Source of the DNA: an uncultured Collinsella sp.
GTDB lineage: Bacteria; Actinomycetota; Coriobacteriia; Coriobacteriales; Coriobacteriaceae
Length of the DNA: 12,843 nt
Direction: 5' to 3'
NCBI GenBank assembly: GCA_900752425.1
Contig: CAADVE010000049.1
Span: 1 to 12,843 of the forward strand
Shown: in pieces, positions 1 through 7,900 of the stretch
How the letters are laid out: every line of letters starts with the position of its first letter
Position numbering within the stretch: position 1 is the first letter of the stretch
Made by a program: the position numbers and the translations under genes
The notes under the pieces: model-generated
Told to the model about the DNA's origin: nothing
What the model saw: the letters and a program-made list of their open reading frames with translations, nothing else
Databases searched by the model: none

Positions 1-48
1 AATAGAAGATTATTACGAGTCGATTAACCATCTTGACCGGAACGGGTA

Positions 49-81
49 TTTTCAAAACCAATATTTCGGCTAGAATTTCTA
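49..81 (+). promoter_or_regulatory. Candidate promoter with overlapping palindrome, upstream of the Rrf2 gene
   Basis: A -35-like TTTTCA (49-54) lies 16 bp before a -10-like TAGAAT (71-76). The -10 is itself half of a palindrome, TAGAA-T-TTCTA (71-81), and a wider inverted pair TTTCGG (64-69) and CCGAAA (94-99) brackets the same area. Rrf2 regulators often repress their own promoters by binding imperfect palindromes over the -10 region, so autoregulation is a reasonable inference. The operator assignment rests on symmetry only. The stretch 1-112 is clearly AT-richer than the genes around it. Confidence 0.35.
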
Positions 82-112
82 CGGACTAAATGACCGAAAG
101 GCAGCACTATAC

Positions 113-541
113 ATGTTGGTTTCTACTAAGGGCAGATATGCCCTGCGCGTTATGGTCGATCTGGCCGAGCACCAGGCGGCCGGTCGCATCCCGCTTAAAG
201 AGATCGCGGCGCGACAGGGGATTTCCGAGAAATATCTCGAGAACATTTTGGCTACGCTCGTGCGCGCCAACATGCTCTCGGGCATGCGCGGCAAGGGCGG
301 CGGCTATGTGCTCACGCGCCCGCCCGAGCAATACACGGTGGGCGAGATCTTGCGCCTGACCGAGGGCAGTCTGGCGCCGGTCGCCTGCCTGGATGGCGAC
401 TGCAAGGGCTGCTCGCGATCTGATGAGTGTCCCACGCTCGACGTGTGGAAGAACCTGGACAAGCTCATCAACGACTACCTCGACGGTGTGACGCTCGATC
501 AACTTGTCGCTCCCAACCATGGCTACGACTACGTCATCTAA
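113..541 (+). CDS. Rrf2-family transcriptional regulator, probably iron-sulfur binding
   Basis: This 142-residue protein has the normal length and layout of Rrf2/IscR/NsrR regulators. The winged helix-turn-helix occupies about residues 8-70, with the family signatures KGRYALR near the N-terminus, SEKYLENIL (39-46) in the recognition helix and the GKGGGY wing (60-65). A cysteine group follows at C92, C97, C100 and C106, close to the three cluster-binding cysteines of IscR and NsrR. A [2Fe-2S] or [4Fe-4S] sensor role is therefore likely, but which cluster and which signal (iron-sulfur status, nitric oxide, redox, cysteine) cannot be told from sequence. The start is ATG 113, with a weak AAGG (98-101) 11 bases upstream. 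The gene stands alone, followed by a terminator, so its targets are not evident here. The family call is firm; the specific subfamily is not. Confidence 0.93.
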   Translation: MLVSTKGRYALRVMVDLAEHQAAGRIPLKEIAARQGISEKYLENILATLVRANMLSGMRGKGGGYVLTRPPEQYTVGEILRLTEGSLAPVACLDGDCKGCSRSDECPTLDVWKNLDKLINDYLDGVTLDQLVAPNHGYDYVI

Positions 542-553
542 CCCACACCTGCA

Positions 554-579
554 TTTGGGGACGGGGTGGAAATGGTAGA
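554..579 (+). repeat. GGGGACGG-type intergenic motif, copy 1 (possible repeat element)
   Basis: The segment begins TTTGGGGACGGGG and continues with a GGAAATGG block. It shares TTGGGGACGG and a following AAA-x-GG block with a second intergenic site at 1727-1746, allowing a 2-base gap. Both copies lie a short way after a regulator gene and outside coding sequence. Short G-rich intergenic motifs of this sort are typical of REP-like dispersed elements. With only two copies in view, repeat status is inference. Confidence 0.3.
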
Positions 580-610
580 TTTTCTCGCCCTTTGAGACTT
601 GGCAAATAAG

Positions 611-647
611 AAGGCCGCCCATTTTTGCGATGGGCGGCCTTCGTTTT
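611..647. terminator. Rho-independent terminator, probably bidirectional
   Basis: A perfect 11-bp stem pairs AAGGCCGCCCA (611-621) with TGGGCGGCCTT (631-641) around a 9-base loop, followed on the plus strand by CGTTTT (642-647). It lies 69 bp after the Rrf2 stop. On the minus strand it lies 37 bp past the stop of the convergent membrane-protein gene and is followed by CTTATTT, so it probably ends both transcripts. This is the strongest terminator in the window. Confidence 0.9.
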
Positions 648-678
648 GGCGTGTTGTGGCGGTCCGTATCCGGTCGCT

Positions 679-1044
679 TTAGCTCCTTGCGATGCTGTCG
701 AGAATGCTGCGCATAATGGATACCACGATGCTGCCCATAAAGGCCGATCCAAAGCTGGCAATGGAGATACCCGCGCCCAGCAGATTGACCGACAGGTAGC
801 TGGCCAGCTCGAGCATAAAGCTGTTGACTACGAGCTGAAAAATGCCCAGCGTAATGATCGTGAGCGGCAGCGAGATGACCGTGAGGAACGGTTTGACGAA
901 CGAATCGACGATGTTCAGGAACAGTCCCACGAAGGCGAAACAGACCCAGGCCTCGGCAAAGCCGAAGGGTTGGATACCAGGGACGAGGAACGTGGCGATC
1001 GCGATGGCGATCGAGGTAAAGAGCCAGTTAAGCATAAAGCGCAT
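679..1044 (-). CDS. Small four-helix membrane protein, YvlD / phage holin family 4-2 (PF04020-like)
   Basis: The 121-residue product is almost entirely hydrophobic, with four likely membrane helices at about residues 4-22, 29-48, 53-80 and 88-112. The family's central signature is clear: a KP pair (51-52) after NIVDSFV, then SLPLTIITLG (58-67) and a conserved asparagine (N74) in the following helix. Proteins of this family are annotated as phage holins by profile but are widespread chromosomal genes such as Bacillus yvlD, where they are linked with envelope-stress functions. No phage gene lies nearby, so a lysis role is unlikely. The start is ATG at 1044 (minus strand), with a good AAAGGA ribosome site (1053-1058) 8 bases upstream. 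It is convergent with the Rrf2 gene and shares its terminator. The exact cellular role is unknown. Confidence 0.85.
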   Translation of the reverse strand: MRFMLNWLFTSIAIAIATFLVPGIQPFGFAEAWVCFAFVGLFLNIVDSFVKPFLTVISLPLTIITLGIFQLVVNSFMLELASYLSVNLLGAGISIASFGSAFMGSIVVSIMRSILDSIARS

Positions 1045-1368
1045 GGCGTGAATCCTTTCTTGCGCCGGGGTTGCTGGCGTCGCGTGAAGCGGCTTGCGGC
1101 GGCGACCTGGATGGTTGCGCGGGTGCGCCGTGGCGTTTGGGCGCCCATTGTCTCAAATATTCGTGGAGCTTACGTGCGCATACGGTTTCTAAACGGCGTT
1201 CGTCCTGAAAAACGCGCCGCTGGCAGAGAGTCTTGTCGCTTTAGTTTGGTGGTGTGCTACACTGCTACGGGCAAAAGCCACAGGCGTTGCCCTATTGCAT
1301 AGAACGGGCGAACGATGCCCGATGTCAGTATCAACTTCGATGCCTTTTGGCGGGTTTGGCGGTGATCG
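1045..1368. other. 324-bp divergent intergenic region
   Basis: This gap separates the minus-strand membrane-protein gene from the plus-strand TrpR-like gene and so must hold both start regions. Apart from the ribosome site at 1053-1058 and the candidate promoter at 1233-1263, I see only weak structure: a short GC stem near 1121-1146, and a 5-bp hairpin CGGGC/GCCCG (1305-1321) in the predicted leader of the TrpR-like gene. No convincing minus-strand promoter, riboswitch or small gene was found. Confidence 0.5.
1233..1263 (+). promoter_or_regulatory. Candidate extended -10 promoter for the TrpR-like gene
   Basis: An extended -10 element TG-C-TACACT (1255-1263) lies 19 bp after a -35-like TTGTCG (1233-1238). 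The spacing is longer than ideal, but extended -10 promoters tolerate this. Transcription would start near 1270 and leave a leader of about 100 bases before the gene at 1369. Confidence 0.4.
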
Positions 1369-1668
1369 ATGAATATCGAGAACATGTTTGACAAGCCTGA
1401 TGTCAAGCAGCTGGTCCACGCATTTAGCCTTTTGGACGACGAGAAGGATATCCAAGCGTTTTTGACCGATATCTGCACGCCGCGCGAGATTTGCGACCTT
1501 TCTCAGCGTTTGCAGGTTGCGCGCTATTTGGACGAGGGCGAGCCTTATGTTGAGGTTCAGGCCCGTACCGGCGCTTCGTCCACCACGGTGAGCCGCGTTT
1601 CAAAGGCGCTGAACGGCGAGTACGGTGGCTACCGCAAGATCCTCATTAAGTTGGAGGATGGCGAGTAA
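1369..1668 (+). CDS. TrpR-related DNA-binding protein, YerC/YecD family
   Basis: The 99-residue protein matches the YerC/YecD group of TrpR-like repressors in length and motifs. It has an N-terminal helical part with FLTDICTPREI (31-41), then LSQRLQVARYL (44-54), and a helix-turn-helix at about 59-81 with TGASSTTVSRV (67-77). No added ligand domain is present. In Bacillus the yerC gene lies just upstream of pcrB-pcrA, and here its homologue lies just upstream of another UvrD-type helicase gene pair, so the neighbourhood theme is partly shared. Its targets and ligand are not known; a tryptophan response should not be assumed. ATG 1369 is the first possible start because an in-frame TGA lies at 1363-1365; the upstream GGTGAT is a weak ribosome site. 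A terminator follows, so it is probably transcribed alone. Confidence 0.88.
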   Translation: MNIENMFDKPDVKQLVHAFSLLDDEKDIQAFLTDICTPREICDLSQRLQVARYLDEGEPYVEVQARTGASSTTVSRVSKALNGEYGGYRKILIKLEDGE

Positions 1669-1694
1669 GCCAGCGACAACATTGGATTACGAAG

Positions 1695-1720
1695 AACCGG
1701 CCCTCCGGGGGCGGTTTTTT
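1695..1720 (+). terminator. Rho-independent terminator after the TrpR-like gene
   Basis: The stem pairs AACCG-G-CCC (1695-1703) with GGG-G-CGGTT (1708-1716), with one G/G mismatch and a 4-base loop, and runs into six T residues (1715-1720). It begins 27 bp after the TrpR-like stop codon and should separate that gene from addB. Confidence 0.85.
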
Positions 1721-1726
1721 GATCCC

Positions 1727-1787
1727 TTGGGGACGGAGGAAAACGGATCATCGAGGGGGTCTGGTGCAAAGTAGCCTGACCCCGATG
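1727..1787 (+). repeat. GGGGACGG-type motif copy 2 joined to a hairpin (possible REP-like element)
   Basis: The left part, TTGGGGACGGAGG (1727-1739) with an AAAACGG block after it, resembles the motif at 554-579. The right part folds into a hairpin: GGGGTCTGG (1756-1764) with CCTGACCCC (1775-1783) around a 10-base loop, with one T/T mismatch. CATC (1749-1752) and GATG (1784-1787) extend the stem after a small bulge. No T run follows, so a terminator role is unlikely. A short motif plus hairpin in a gap between transcription units fits a dispersed palindromic element. Other functions, such as a regulator site for addB, remain possible. Confidence 0.4.
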
Positions 1788-1815
1788 CGCCAAAACATGT
1801 TGGTGTGGTGCCATG

Positions 1816-1843
1816 TTGTCCGTGCGGGCGGGTAGGATAGATG
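1816..1843 (+). promoter_or_regulatory. Weak candidate promoter for addB-addA
   Basis: TTGTCC (1816-1821) and TAGATG (1838-1843) are spaced by 16 bp and lie about 35 bp before the addB start. The -10 match is mediocre. A promoter is expected here because a terminator lies just upstream, but the exact element is uncertain. Confidence 0.25.
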
Positions 1844-1877
1844 CGTTGAATATTGCGAACAGTTTGAGTGGAGGACC

Positions 1878-4800
1878 ATGCCTGTTCGAATCTATACCAC
1901 CAATGCCGGCACGGATTTGAGCGATGCCGAGGCGGCGCTGCTGGCCGACCTGGTTGCCCGCCACGGGCGCGCTGTTCTGTTGGCGCCCTCGTTTGCCGAG
2001 CTTGACTTGTGCCGTCATGATGCGGCAGAAGCTGGGGTTTCACTGGGCATCGATTACAAGACGCCCACATCGTGGCTCCGCTCGCTGTGGGAGCTTATGG
2101 GCGATGGTCGCAGCTTTGTGGATAACCTTCAGCGCCAGATGCTGTTCTCGGACATGATCGACCGTCGCGACGACGCTGCTCTGCAGCCGCTCTCGCGCAG
2201 CCAGGGCACGGTACGCATGCTTGCGCGTATGGCCCGCGACGTGTTGCCGGGCGTGGCGGGGACGGGCGACGAACGCTGCCGCGATGCCGCCGCTCAGCCC
2301 GAGCCCAAAAGCGATGCCGAGGCTCGTGTGTTTGAGCTTTTGCGTGCCTACGCGGGCGGTTTGGACCGTCGAGACATGGTCGAGCCCTGCGAAGCCGCCG
2401 ATATGATGGCAGAAGCCCTAGCGAACAACCTGCCGGGGTGCGCCCGCGCCGTCTGCGTGCGTGGTGTCACGTCGTTTACGCATGGTCTGATCGAGCTGTT
2501 GTCGGCCGTGGCGAACAGCGGGGGAGAGGTTGTCGTGCTGCTCGCTTGCGAGCAGGCGGCGATGCGCGAGGACCTGGCTGCCGCCTTTGATGCCCGCGGT
2601 GTGCTGTTTGAGGCCGCGCCGCTGGGGGAGGACGCCGGCGCGTCCGAGACCGCTTCTGCGCCTGCTGCTCAACCTATTTTTATAGAGGTGGCCGGCCCCC
2701 ATGCCCGCGCCCGCGCTTATGCGGATGCTCTTGAGAACCTGGTCACGGCATGTGAGGAGTCCGTGTCGCGCGACGGCGCCGCGACGAACGTCGACCCCGC
2801 GCGCGTGCTCGTAGTTTCCGCCCGGGCGCCCCAGCTGTTCGGCGAACTCGCTGCCCGTTTGGCGGCGCGTCACATTGCGGCCGAGACGACTGAGTTCACG
2901 GCGTTTTCCCAGTCCGTCGCGGGCAGGCAGTTTACGGCGCTCGCCAACCTGATCGGGCGTATGAAGGCCGCCGACGAAGGGGCAGCTTCCAAGACTGAGT
3001 GGTGGCCCGCTCCGGAGCTTACCGACTGGATTTATAGCCCGCTTTCGGGTGCCGACGCCGCGAGCGCCCGCGGCTTCGACAAGAACATGCGTCTGTCGCG
3101 TAGCAAGACCGCTGCGGGCGTCAAGAGCCTGCTGCAGAGCGTGCAGGGCCAGGTGAGGGGCGCCCGCAAGGCCGCCAGCGACGATAACTGGTTTAAGAAT
3201 GTGCCGTGCATGGTCTCGGACGTGTTTCAGGCGCTGTGGCGCGACAAACCCGTGACGGCGCTCAAGGCCATGCTCGCCGTTGCCGAGGCGCTGCCCGATC
3301 GCGCTCTAGGCGGCCTTGACGGCCAGGCCCGTCGCCAGGCAGAGACGGCTTTGCTGCGCCATGCCATCGACATCCTTATGAACGATGCTCGCGCGCTCGA
3401 CGTGTCGCAGGCCGCGACCGTGCCGGTTCTCGACGGCGTTCGAACCAAAGTGGACAAGCGCAGTACCGCTTACGATTACGAGACCTACGAGGTCGATCGC
3501 ACGCCACGGGCACAGGTACGCTTCGCGTCGCTTGCCGATGCGTCGGTTTTGCGTCCTGACGGCTACGATGCCGTGCTGTTTGCCGATGTCGATCTGGACA
3601 GCTACCCGCTTTCGCACGAAGAGGGCCCGCTTGCCACGTTGACGGCCGAGCTGCGCCGCGACGGCGTGTCTTTGGAGCCCGCCGCCCTGCTGCGCGTGCG
3701 CTTTGGCCGTGCAATGCAGGCGGCGAGCGGTCCGGTCGCGCTCGCCCGTGTGACCCACGATCGTCAGGCGCGCGGGTGCTATCCGGCGGCCGGGGGGACC
3801 GAGCTGTGGGCACATGCCGAGGCCGCTGGCGCTGCCAAGCCCACGCGCGTGGGCGAGGGCGATATCATCGCCGACTTTGATCCTGCGGCAGGCGAAGGTC
3901 TTAGGCGCGAGCGCGTGACCTGCGAAGCTCCTCAGCATCTGAGCGATGAAGCCATTCCGTACCTGGTCCTGCGTCGCCGCGATGGCGAGGGCGAGAACGC
4001 GCCGCTCGTGCCGCGTCTGACGTCCGCCTCGCAGATTGAGGCGTATTCGACGTGCCCGCTGTGCTGGTTCGTGTCGTATCGCGTGAAGCCCCAGTCCATC
4101 GACGCGGGCTTTGGAAATATGGAGAAGGGCAACTTTGTCCACGACGTGCTGGAGCACCTGCATGCCCGCCTGCCCCAGGAGGGCATGGAGCGCGTGACGC
4201 CCGAGAATCTGCCGCGCGCTCAGGAACTGCTGCGCGAGGTCTTTGACGAGACCTTGGTCGAGCATGCCTCCAAGCGTGGCAACGAGGGCCCGCTGGTGCC
4301 ACTCTCTGCGGTGGAGGAGCGCCAGGTGGCCGAGATCTTGCCGCAGCTGGAGGGTGTGCTTGCCTATGAAGCCGAGGCACTTGCCCCCTTTGCCCCGCGC
4401 TACCTGGAGTTCGCCTTCAACGAGCTCAAGGTCGAGTATGCCGGTTGGCCGCTTGGCGGGCGTATCGACCGCGTGGACGTGGACGCCGAGAATCGTGCCG
4501 TGGTGATCGACTACAAGCATCGCACGGGCGTTGAGGAGTTTAAGCTCGCCGACCCTACGGTGCGCGACGAGGAATCGGGCACGGCGCCCATCGACGATCC
4601 GCGGTGGCTACCGCCCCACACTCAGACGCTCATCTACGCCCAGGCCATGCGCCGGGCGCTGGATTTGGACACCCGCGCGGCGCTCTACTTTTCGACCAAG
4701 GGCGGCAAGCCGGCGTTGCGCGGTGCCGCGAGCGCCGAGCTGCTCGAGGAAGAGCGGGGCGACGGTCGCATCCCGGGCCTTAAGAAAGGTTTCCCCGGCG

Positions 4801-4976
4801 AGGGTGGCAGCATGGACTTCGACGCTCTGCTCGATCGCGTGGAGGCCGGCATCGCCGAGCGCCTGCGCGAGCTCGAGGCAGGCAACGTTGCCGCCGTCGA
4901 CCCGGCGTCGGCTCAGGCCGCGCATGCGCGCTGCTCGTATAACCACGAAGGTACGTTTGTAAGGAGGGACGTGTAG
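1878..4976 (+). CDS. addB: AddB-type subunit of the AddAB helicase-nuclease (PD-(D/E)XK nuclease)
   Basis: This 1032-residue protein is somewhat shorter than Bacillus AddB (about 1166). The large N-terminal part looks like the inactive helicase-fold region of AddB, but no Walker A motif is visible. The C-terminal nuclease is clear: ASQIEAYSTCPLC (716-729), H755 in a helix, GGRIDRVD with D864, VIDYK with D878 and K880, and Q916 in the QTL motif. It should cut one strand during double-strand end resection together with AddA. The usual AddB iron-sulfur set is not complete: C726 and C729 are present upstream, but the C-terminus has only C1019, with N1022 where a second cysteine is expected. ATG 1878 is the only start available after an in-frame TAG at 1833; its GGAGG (1870-1874) is unusually close, at 3 bases. 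addA follows after 3 bases. The name rests on the nuclease motifs plus the partner gene. Confidence 0.87.
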   Translation: MPVRIYTTNAGTDLSDAEAALLADLVARHGRAVLLAPSFAELDLCRHDAAEAGVSLGIDYKTPTSWLRSLWELMGDGRSFVDNLQRQMLFSDMIDRRDDAALQPLSRSQGTVRMLARMARDVLPGVAGTGDERCRDAAAQPEPKSDAEARVFELLRAYAGGLDRRDMVEPCEAADMMAEALANNLPGCARAVCVRGVTSFTHGLIELLSAVANSGGEVVVLLACEQAAMREDLAAAFDARGVLFEAAPLGEDAGASETASAPAAQPIFIEVAGPHARARAYADALENLVTACEESVSRDGAATNVDPARVLVVSARAPQLFGELAARLAARHIAAETTEFTAFSQSVAGRQFTALANLIGRMKAADEGAASKTEWWPAPELTDWIYSPLSGADAASARGFDKNMRLSRSKTAAGVKSLLQSVQGQVRGARKAASDDNWFKNVPCMVSDVFQALWRDKPVTALKAMLAVAEALPDRALGGLDGQARRQAETALLRHAIDILMNDARALDVSQAATVPVLDGVRTKVDKRSTAYDYETYEVDRTPRAQVRFASLADASVLRPDGYDAVLFADVDLDSYPLSHEEGPLATLTAELRRDGVSLEPAALLRVRFGRAMQAASGPVALARVTHDRQARGCYPAAGGTELWAHAEAAGAAKPTRVGEGDIIADFDPAAGEGLRRERVTCEAPQHLSDEAIPYLVLRRRDGEGENAPLVPRLTSASQIEAYSTCPLCWFVSYRVKPQSIDAGFGNMEKGNFVHDVLEHLHARLPQEGMERVTPENLPRAQELLREVFDETLVEHASKRGNEGPLVPLSAVEERQVAEILPQLEGVLAYEAEALAPFAPRYLEFAFNELKVEYAGWPLGGRIDRVDVDAENRAVVIDYKHRTGVEEFKLADPTVRDEESGTAPIDDPRWLPPHTQTLIYAQAMRRALDLDTRAALYFSTKGGKPALRGAASAELLEEERGDGRIPGLKKGFPGEGGSMDFDALLDRVEAGIAERLRELEAGNVAAVDPASAQAAHARCSYNHEGTFVRRDV

Positions 4977-4979
4977 ACC

Positions 4980-7900
4980 ATGGATCTTTCGACCTTGATG
5001 CCGCAACAGCTGCAGATCGTCAAGACGCTCGACCGTCCGCTGTTTGTCTCGGCGGGCGCCGGCTCGGGCAAGACCTTTACCCTCACGCGCCGCATCGTCT
5101 ACGCGCTCTCGCCCGAATCCGGTCCGTTCGTTGAGCATCTGGACCAGGTGCTCGCCATTACCTTTACCAAAGATGCCGCGGCCGAGATCCGTGACCGCGT
5201 GCGCCGCGCGCTCATCGACGAGGGCATGGACGAGGAAGCACTGACCGTCGACGATGCGTGGATCTCGACCATTCACGGCATGTGCTCGCGTATCCTGCGC
5301 GCACACGCGCTGGAGCTGGGCATCGACCCCGAGTTCACGGTGCTCACCGATACCGACGAACTTATGGACCAGGCTGTTGAGCATGTGCTGGCCCGCGCGA
5401 CGGCGCCCGATGCCGCCCCCGAGCTCGCCGCCTCGCTCAAGGCCCTCTACGCCTGGTATCCCATGGCGGGTGAGGGCGGCCCCTTTGGCGCCGGCACCAC
5501 CATCAAGGGCCTGGTGCGCGAGCTGCTGGAGCTCTCGAGCCAGCTGCCGGGCGGCATGGACGACGTGCGCGTGGCACGCGGCCAGGCCGACACCTCGGCG
5601 CTTGCCGATGCCTATCGCGCAGCGCTGGGTGCGAGCAAGGCCGCGACCGAGAAGGCACAGGTGGCGCTCGACGCCATCGATGCATTCGAGGCCAGTGGCA
5701 AGACCATGGCCGATGCGGCGCGACTCATGATGTCGTGCACAATGCCGCGTGCGAGCAAGGCATTCCCTAAGGAGCAGGTCGAGCTGCTCAAGGCCGAGGC
5801 CGCCGATGCGTTTATCAATATCGTGCTTGCCTGCGGTGGCCCGGCGCTCGATGCGCTGGTGGGCCTGGCCCGTTCCGTGGAGGCCGAGTATCGCGCGCTC
5901 AAGGCCGGCCAGTCCGCCCTCGATAATAACGACCTGCTGCGCATGGCCTACGAGGCCCTGCGCGATTCCCCTGCCATTCGTGCTGCGTACGAGGGCCGCT
6001 TTAAGATGGTCATGATCGACGAGTTTCAGGATACCGACCAGATGCAGGTCGATCTGATCCGCTACCTGACGGGTGCGGGGGAGCGCGCGCTGTGTACCGT
6101 GGGCGATGCACAGCAGTCGATCTATCGCTTCCGCGGCGCTGAGGTCGAGGTGTTCCGTCGCCAGGAGCGCAAGGTGGGCTCGTCTGCCGCGCCCGAGGCG
6201 ACTGCCGTGACCGACGCCCCCGCCGGCGAGCTCGTCAAACTCGTGCGCAACTTCCGCAGTCATGACGAGGTACTGCGCTATGTGGCCCGCGTCTTTGATG
6301 GCGACGACGGCGGCCTGATGCAGGGCTTTTTGGACCTTGAGGCAAGCGACGGCCGCAAGGACACGCTGGTGGCAGACGCCTCGCGTCGCCAGGCCCTCTT
6401 TGTTGCCGGCGGCAGTACGCAGGAGCGCACACAGGCCAAGGCCCGTGCGATCGCCGAGCGATTCCGCGCGCTTGCCGATGCCGGCCAGCCCCAGGGCGGC
6501 ATGGTGCTGCTGCTGGGCCGCATGACCAACGCAGACGTCTACGCACAGGCCTTCCGTGACCAGGGGCTCGACTGCGTCATCGCGGGCGGCTCGGTCTTTG
6601 CGCAGACTGCCGAGGTGCAGACGGTGCGCGCCCTGGTTTGTGCGCTCGCCAATCCGGCCGATACGGCGCAGGGCCTTATGCCGCTGCTCGCCTCGCCGAT
6701 GTTTGCCCTGGGCGCCCAGGAGTTTCTGGCGCTGGCGACCAAGCTCGATAGCGAGACGGGGGAGACCTCGCGTCGCAACATCGATGCGGGCATCATGAGT
6801 GATTCCGATGTGCCGGGTTTGCAAGACTTGCCGCTCGTGACGCGCGCCCGCGAGGTGCTGCGGTATGCGCTTCGTCGTGTGGGTCGCGATTCGTTCGCGG
6901 CGATCGCGCGCGACGTGGTCAACGCTTCGGGCTGGTTCGTGCGTCTGGCGCAGCGCGGCCCCGAGGGCAAGGCCATTGCCGCCAACGTGCTCAAGGCGCT
7001 TGATGCCGTGGCTGAGGCTGAGGCCGAGTTTGGTAACTCGCCGCGCTCCATTGCGCTGGCCTTCGACCGCTTCTTGGCGGGCAAGGAAGCCCCAGGCGCC
7101 CTCAACGAGGAGGGCGACGGCGCGGTGCGCATCATGACGGTGCACGCCTCCAAGGGTCTGGAATATCCGGTCGTGGCGGTCGCCGAGTGCTTTGGCGTGC
7201 GTAAGTCCTCGGGTGCGGCACAGATGGGTCGCGTCGAGGGCGGAGCGCAAGTCGTGGCACTGCCGGCACGCTTCGACGGCGTTAAACTCGTGGACGGCAC
7301 GTTCGTAAAGGGCGACGACGTCAAAAAGCAGTTTGAGCATGCGTTTAAGGGCAAGGGCACGTCGCTGTGGCTGCCGCCGGAGCTCATGGAGGACGTCTGT
7401 GCGACGGGTTCTCCCGCCGAGGCATTTGCTCGCCTGCGCAACGACGACCTGCAGCTTTCGCTCGAGGAGCGGGCTCGTTTGCTCTATGTTGCCATGACGC
7501 GTGCGCGCGAGTTGGTGATCTTGGCGATGGATACCGGCGTGAGCCGTGGCAAGGTGACGGCGCCGACCTTCGACGTCGAGACCGATCTGACCTATGACGT
7601 GCTGCGCCGTATTTTGCCGACCGACGCTCTGGACATGCCGCAGCTCGATGCCGACCGCCTGGTGTTCGACAACTCCCAGCCGGGCGACTACGAGCTTATC
7701 TCGCTGGCGAACTTTACCTTTGGCGAGCAGGCGTTTGAGGCCAACGCTTCACTGGATGCCGAGGGAAGGCTCGTTCGCGGTGATGCGAAGCCGGAGGGCG
7801 CCGGTGCAGATGCCCGCGCCGTCGTCACCGGTCCTGCCGACCCCGAGCCCGATGCGTTTGAGCTCGTGTATCCCCAGGCAGTGGGCGTGCGCTTGGGTAT

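Noticed and set aside
2..73. Open frame reading into the left edge and ending in TAG at 71-73, as a possible tail of an upstream gene
   Set aside because: Only 23 codons are visible, third positions lack the strong C/G bias of the real genes, and the segment overlaps a candidate promoter. It could still be a true gene end, which needs sequence to the left to decide.
679..1044. Prophage holin as a sign of a phage region
   Set aside because: The family name is historical. The gene sits among chromosomal genes with no endolysin, terminase or structural gene nearby.
625..1302. A 225-codon plus-strand frame opposite the small membrane protein
   Set aside because: The translation is highly charged and low in complexity, it runs antisense to a well-supported family member, and it has no good ribosome site.
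1796..1820. Direct repeat of CATGTTG upstream of addB as a possible operator
   Set aside because: The seven-base repeat is too short to stand out, and no matching half-sites are seen elsewhere in the window.
3306..4520. A 404-codon minus-strand frame inside addB
   Set aside because: It is also in register with addB and overlaps the conserved nuclease motifs of the sense gene; it is a codon-bias artefact.
5628..5760. Repeated GTGCGAGCAAGGC at two places in addA
   Set aside because: The 13-base match lies in coding sequence and encodes common Ala-Ser-Lys-Ala residues; it is explained by codon bias rather than a functional repeat.
4608..7340. A 910-codon open frame on the minus strand across addB and addA
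   Set aside because: It has the same cause: it is in register with the sense genes, spans two clear genes with full motif sets, and shows no domain of its own.
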